Shown piece by piece: positions 63,040-64,000 of a stretch of 64,000 bases of DNA. The stretch is taken from assembly GCA_910576815.1 (NCBI GenBank), contig CAJTKA010000007.1:46227-110226 (forward strand), given 5' to 3'. Each line of letters opens with the position of its first letter. The first letter of the stretch is position 1. Both the position numbers and the translations under genes were made by a program. This DNA is from an uncultured Lachnospiraceae bacterium. GTDB lineage: Bacteria; Bacillota; Clostridia; Lachnospirales; Lachnospiraceae. The notes under the pieces are model-generated. The model saw nothing but the letters and a program-made list of their open reading frames with translations. It was not told the DNA's origin and made no database searches.

Positions 63040-63351
63040 TCAATCCTGTTGAGATTTTTTCACTTCTTCCTCTGCCATATCATACAACTCAGCCAGTTTT
63101 CTCTGCAGGATGCTCTTATCAATCAGTTTTGTCTTATACTCAGCAATCATTGTCTGAGACAGGCTTCTACTCAGAGAATATTCTACAACATCCGTGTCAG
63201 CATTTTTGCAAAGAATCATTCCAACGCTTGGATTCTCCTGCGGTTTCTTTATATCTCTGTCTAATGCTTCCAGATAAAAATCCATCTTTCCCATATATTC
63301 CGGCTTAAAATCATCAATTTTTAAGTCAATTGCAACCATATTCAGGGACAA
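63040..63351 (-). pseudogene. C-terminal half of a DUF1016/YhcG-type PDDEXK nuclease
   Basis: The frame codes for VAIDLKIDDFKPEYMGKMDF (D-L-K of the nuclease fold), ENPSVGMILCKNADTDVVEY and a helical end with LQRKLAELYDMAEEEVKKS. This matches the C-terminal nuclease part of DUF1016 proteins. The first two thirds are absent: upstream of 63352 there is a stop codon and AT-rich non-coding sequence leading to the recombinase. Most likely an inserted mobile element split the gene, and the other part should lie at the element's far end, outside the window. Confidence 0.75.
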
Positions 63352-63522
63352 ACTTTAATACAATGTTAGCGATACTTTTTAGCGAACAAAGTACAAGATA
63401 GGGTGTCTATGCACACCATTTTTTCTTTGCAACCACTATATCTTGCGTTTTTATATCTCAAAAATGAACACCCCTATATCCCGCACTCTATCGTGAAAAA
63501 GGCATCTATCATAAACGAAGAA
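63352..63522. other. Likely end of the mobile element (attachment region)
   Basis: About 170 AT-rich bases between the truncated DUF1016 gene and the terminator of the recombinase gene. No frame is coded. It has several short repeated motifs of TATATC/GATATA and AAAAA type. Large serine recombinases usually lie at one end of their element next to the attachment site, so the crossover site is expected here; the exact core cannot be chosen from one end. Confidence 0.5.
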
Positions 63523-63558
63523 AATCCCGCAGGCTCACATAATGAAACCTGCGGGATT
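63523..63558 (-). terminator. Terminator of the recombinase gene
   Basis: Perfect 11-bp stem AATCCCGCAGG / CCTGCGGGATT with a 14-base loop, then TTTTCTTCG on the minus strand. It lies about 105 bases after the recombinase stop. Confidence 0.85.
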
Positions 63559-63664
63559 ACTCTATCTCATGCTATATCATGTGCCTGCGGTCAAAGACCT
63601 GTTCCATTCTTGAAAACTCTGCTGGCAGACTGCGCTGCCAGTATCCTTTTATCTTCCGTGCCCA

Positions 63665-64000
63665 TTATGCCGCCTTCCATTCGCGTTTCTTTACCTCAAC
63701 CGTATTTCCGTCCCGGAAAGTGAATACCATTCTCATATCCTCAAATACCGTTACAAAATCCACCGTTGTATACCAGAGCTCCTCGTCAAATTCTGTTACC
63801 AGCCCGGCACTGCTTTCCAGCTTTTCGAGGAACATGGCGATCTTGGTATGCTTGGCACTGCGCTCCAACCGGAGCTCCCCGATCTCCGCCAGCCGTATCC
63901 TTGCCGCCTCGTACCGCTCACAGTATCCGGCATATTTCCGCTCATATTCTTCCTGATCCATGGCTTTCTGTGCATTATCCGCAATGACCTTCCGGATCAG
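63665..64000 (-). CDS. Large serine recombinase, C-terminal end (5' part outside window)
   Basis: 112 codons in one open frame reaching the right edge (LIRKVIADNAQKAMDQEEYE at the edge). It shows the coiled-coil and C-terminal module of TnpX/Tn4451-type recombinases: DQEEYERKYAGYCERYEAAR, a helical ARIRLAEIGELRLER stretch, then LVTEFDEELWYTTVDFVTVF and a beta-end MVFTFRDGNTVEV. The catalytic serine domain is outside. It marks the end of an integrative element that extends to the right. Confidence 0.82.
   Translation of the reverse strand: MIRKVIADNAQKAMDQEEYERKYAGYCERYEAARIRLAEIGELRLERSAKHTKIAMFLEKLESSAGLVTEFDEELWYTTVDFVTVFEDMRMVFTFRDGNTVEVKKREWKAA

Overview
The window looks like a chromosomal segment of an anaerobic low-GC Gram-positive of the class Clostridia, most likely a Lachnospiraceae-type gut bacterium. 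The reasons are a SecDF / SCIFF-maturase / SCIFF-peptide cluster, a meso-diaminopimelate type MurE, PrkC with PASTA repeats, class B sortase genes, and strong GGAGG ribosome sites. Nearly all genes lie on the minus strand. This identification is an inference from gene content; no 16S gene or other direct marker is present.

Region by region. (1) 1-7.6 kb: an operon read right to left, response regulator, histidine kinase, ABC ATPase, FtsX-type permease and a large secreted serine hydrolase cut by the left edge. (2) 7.6-17.6 kb: a decaying envelope and sortase region. It holds three copies of the 5' end of one class B sortase gene, none intact, fragments of two GHKL histidine kinases, a 5'-truncated wall-anchored protein, and an intact MoxR / DUF58 / transglutaminase operon plus a hydrolase and a diguanylate cyclase. 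(3) 17.6-19.8 kb: an AT-rich pair, a winged-helix regulator and a membrane protein. (4) 20.2-28.6 kb: a chemoreceptor, a second regulator / kinase / ABC ATPase / permease operon, and an esterase. (5) 29-33.8 kb: an XRE regulator with a period-5 glycine domain, a stand-alone structured RNA candidate with its own promoter and terminator, a mini AbrB protein, a broken acyltransferase and a GT-C glycosyltransferase. (6) 33.9-48.4 kb: a conserved housekeeping block, recJ-like, murE, priA, def, fmt, yugP, rsmB, rlmN, prpC, prkC, rsgA. (7) 48.5-58.7 kb: secDF, SCIFF maturase, SCIFF peptide, a small membrane protein, a CNNM/CorC-type protein, an SseB-like protein, aspS and hisS. (8) 58.9-64 kb: a degraded zinc-ribbon membrane protein, a deleted helicase, a PIN-like protein, a truncated DUF1016 nuclease, and the C-terminus of a large serine recombinase running off the right edge, so a mobile element probably begins here.

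Two features are not explained by gene families. The first is a set of five related, hairpin-rich intergenic repeats (1898-2029, 4581-4711, 25519-25671, 58668-58778, and a remnant at 27701-27740). Each sits directly upstream of a gene on the same strand and supplies that gene's Shine-Dalgarno sequence, and the stems show compensatory changes between copies. The second is the structured RNA candidate at 30398-30651. A third palindromic element with three TTC-loop hairpins lies at the end of the recJ-like gene, and a similar hairpin pair is coded into the end of the SCIFF maturase gene. Pseudogenes are unusually frequent (about ten in 64 kb), mostly in regions 2, 5 and 8, while the housekeeping blocks are intact.
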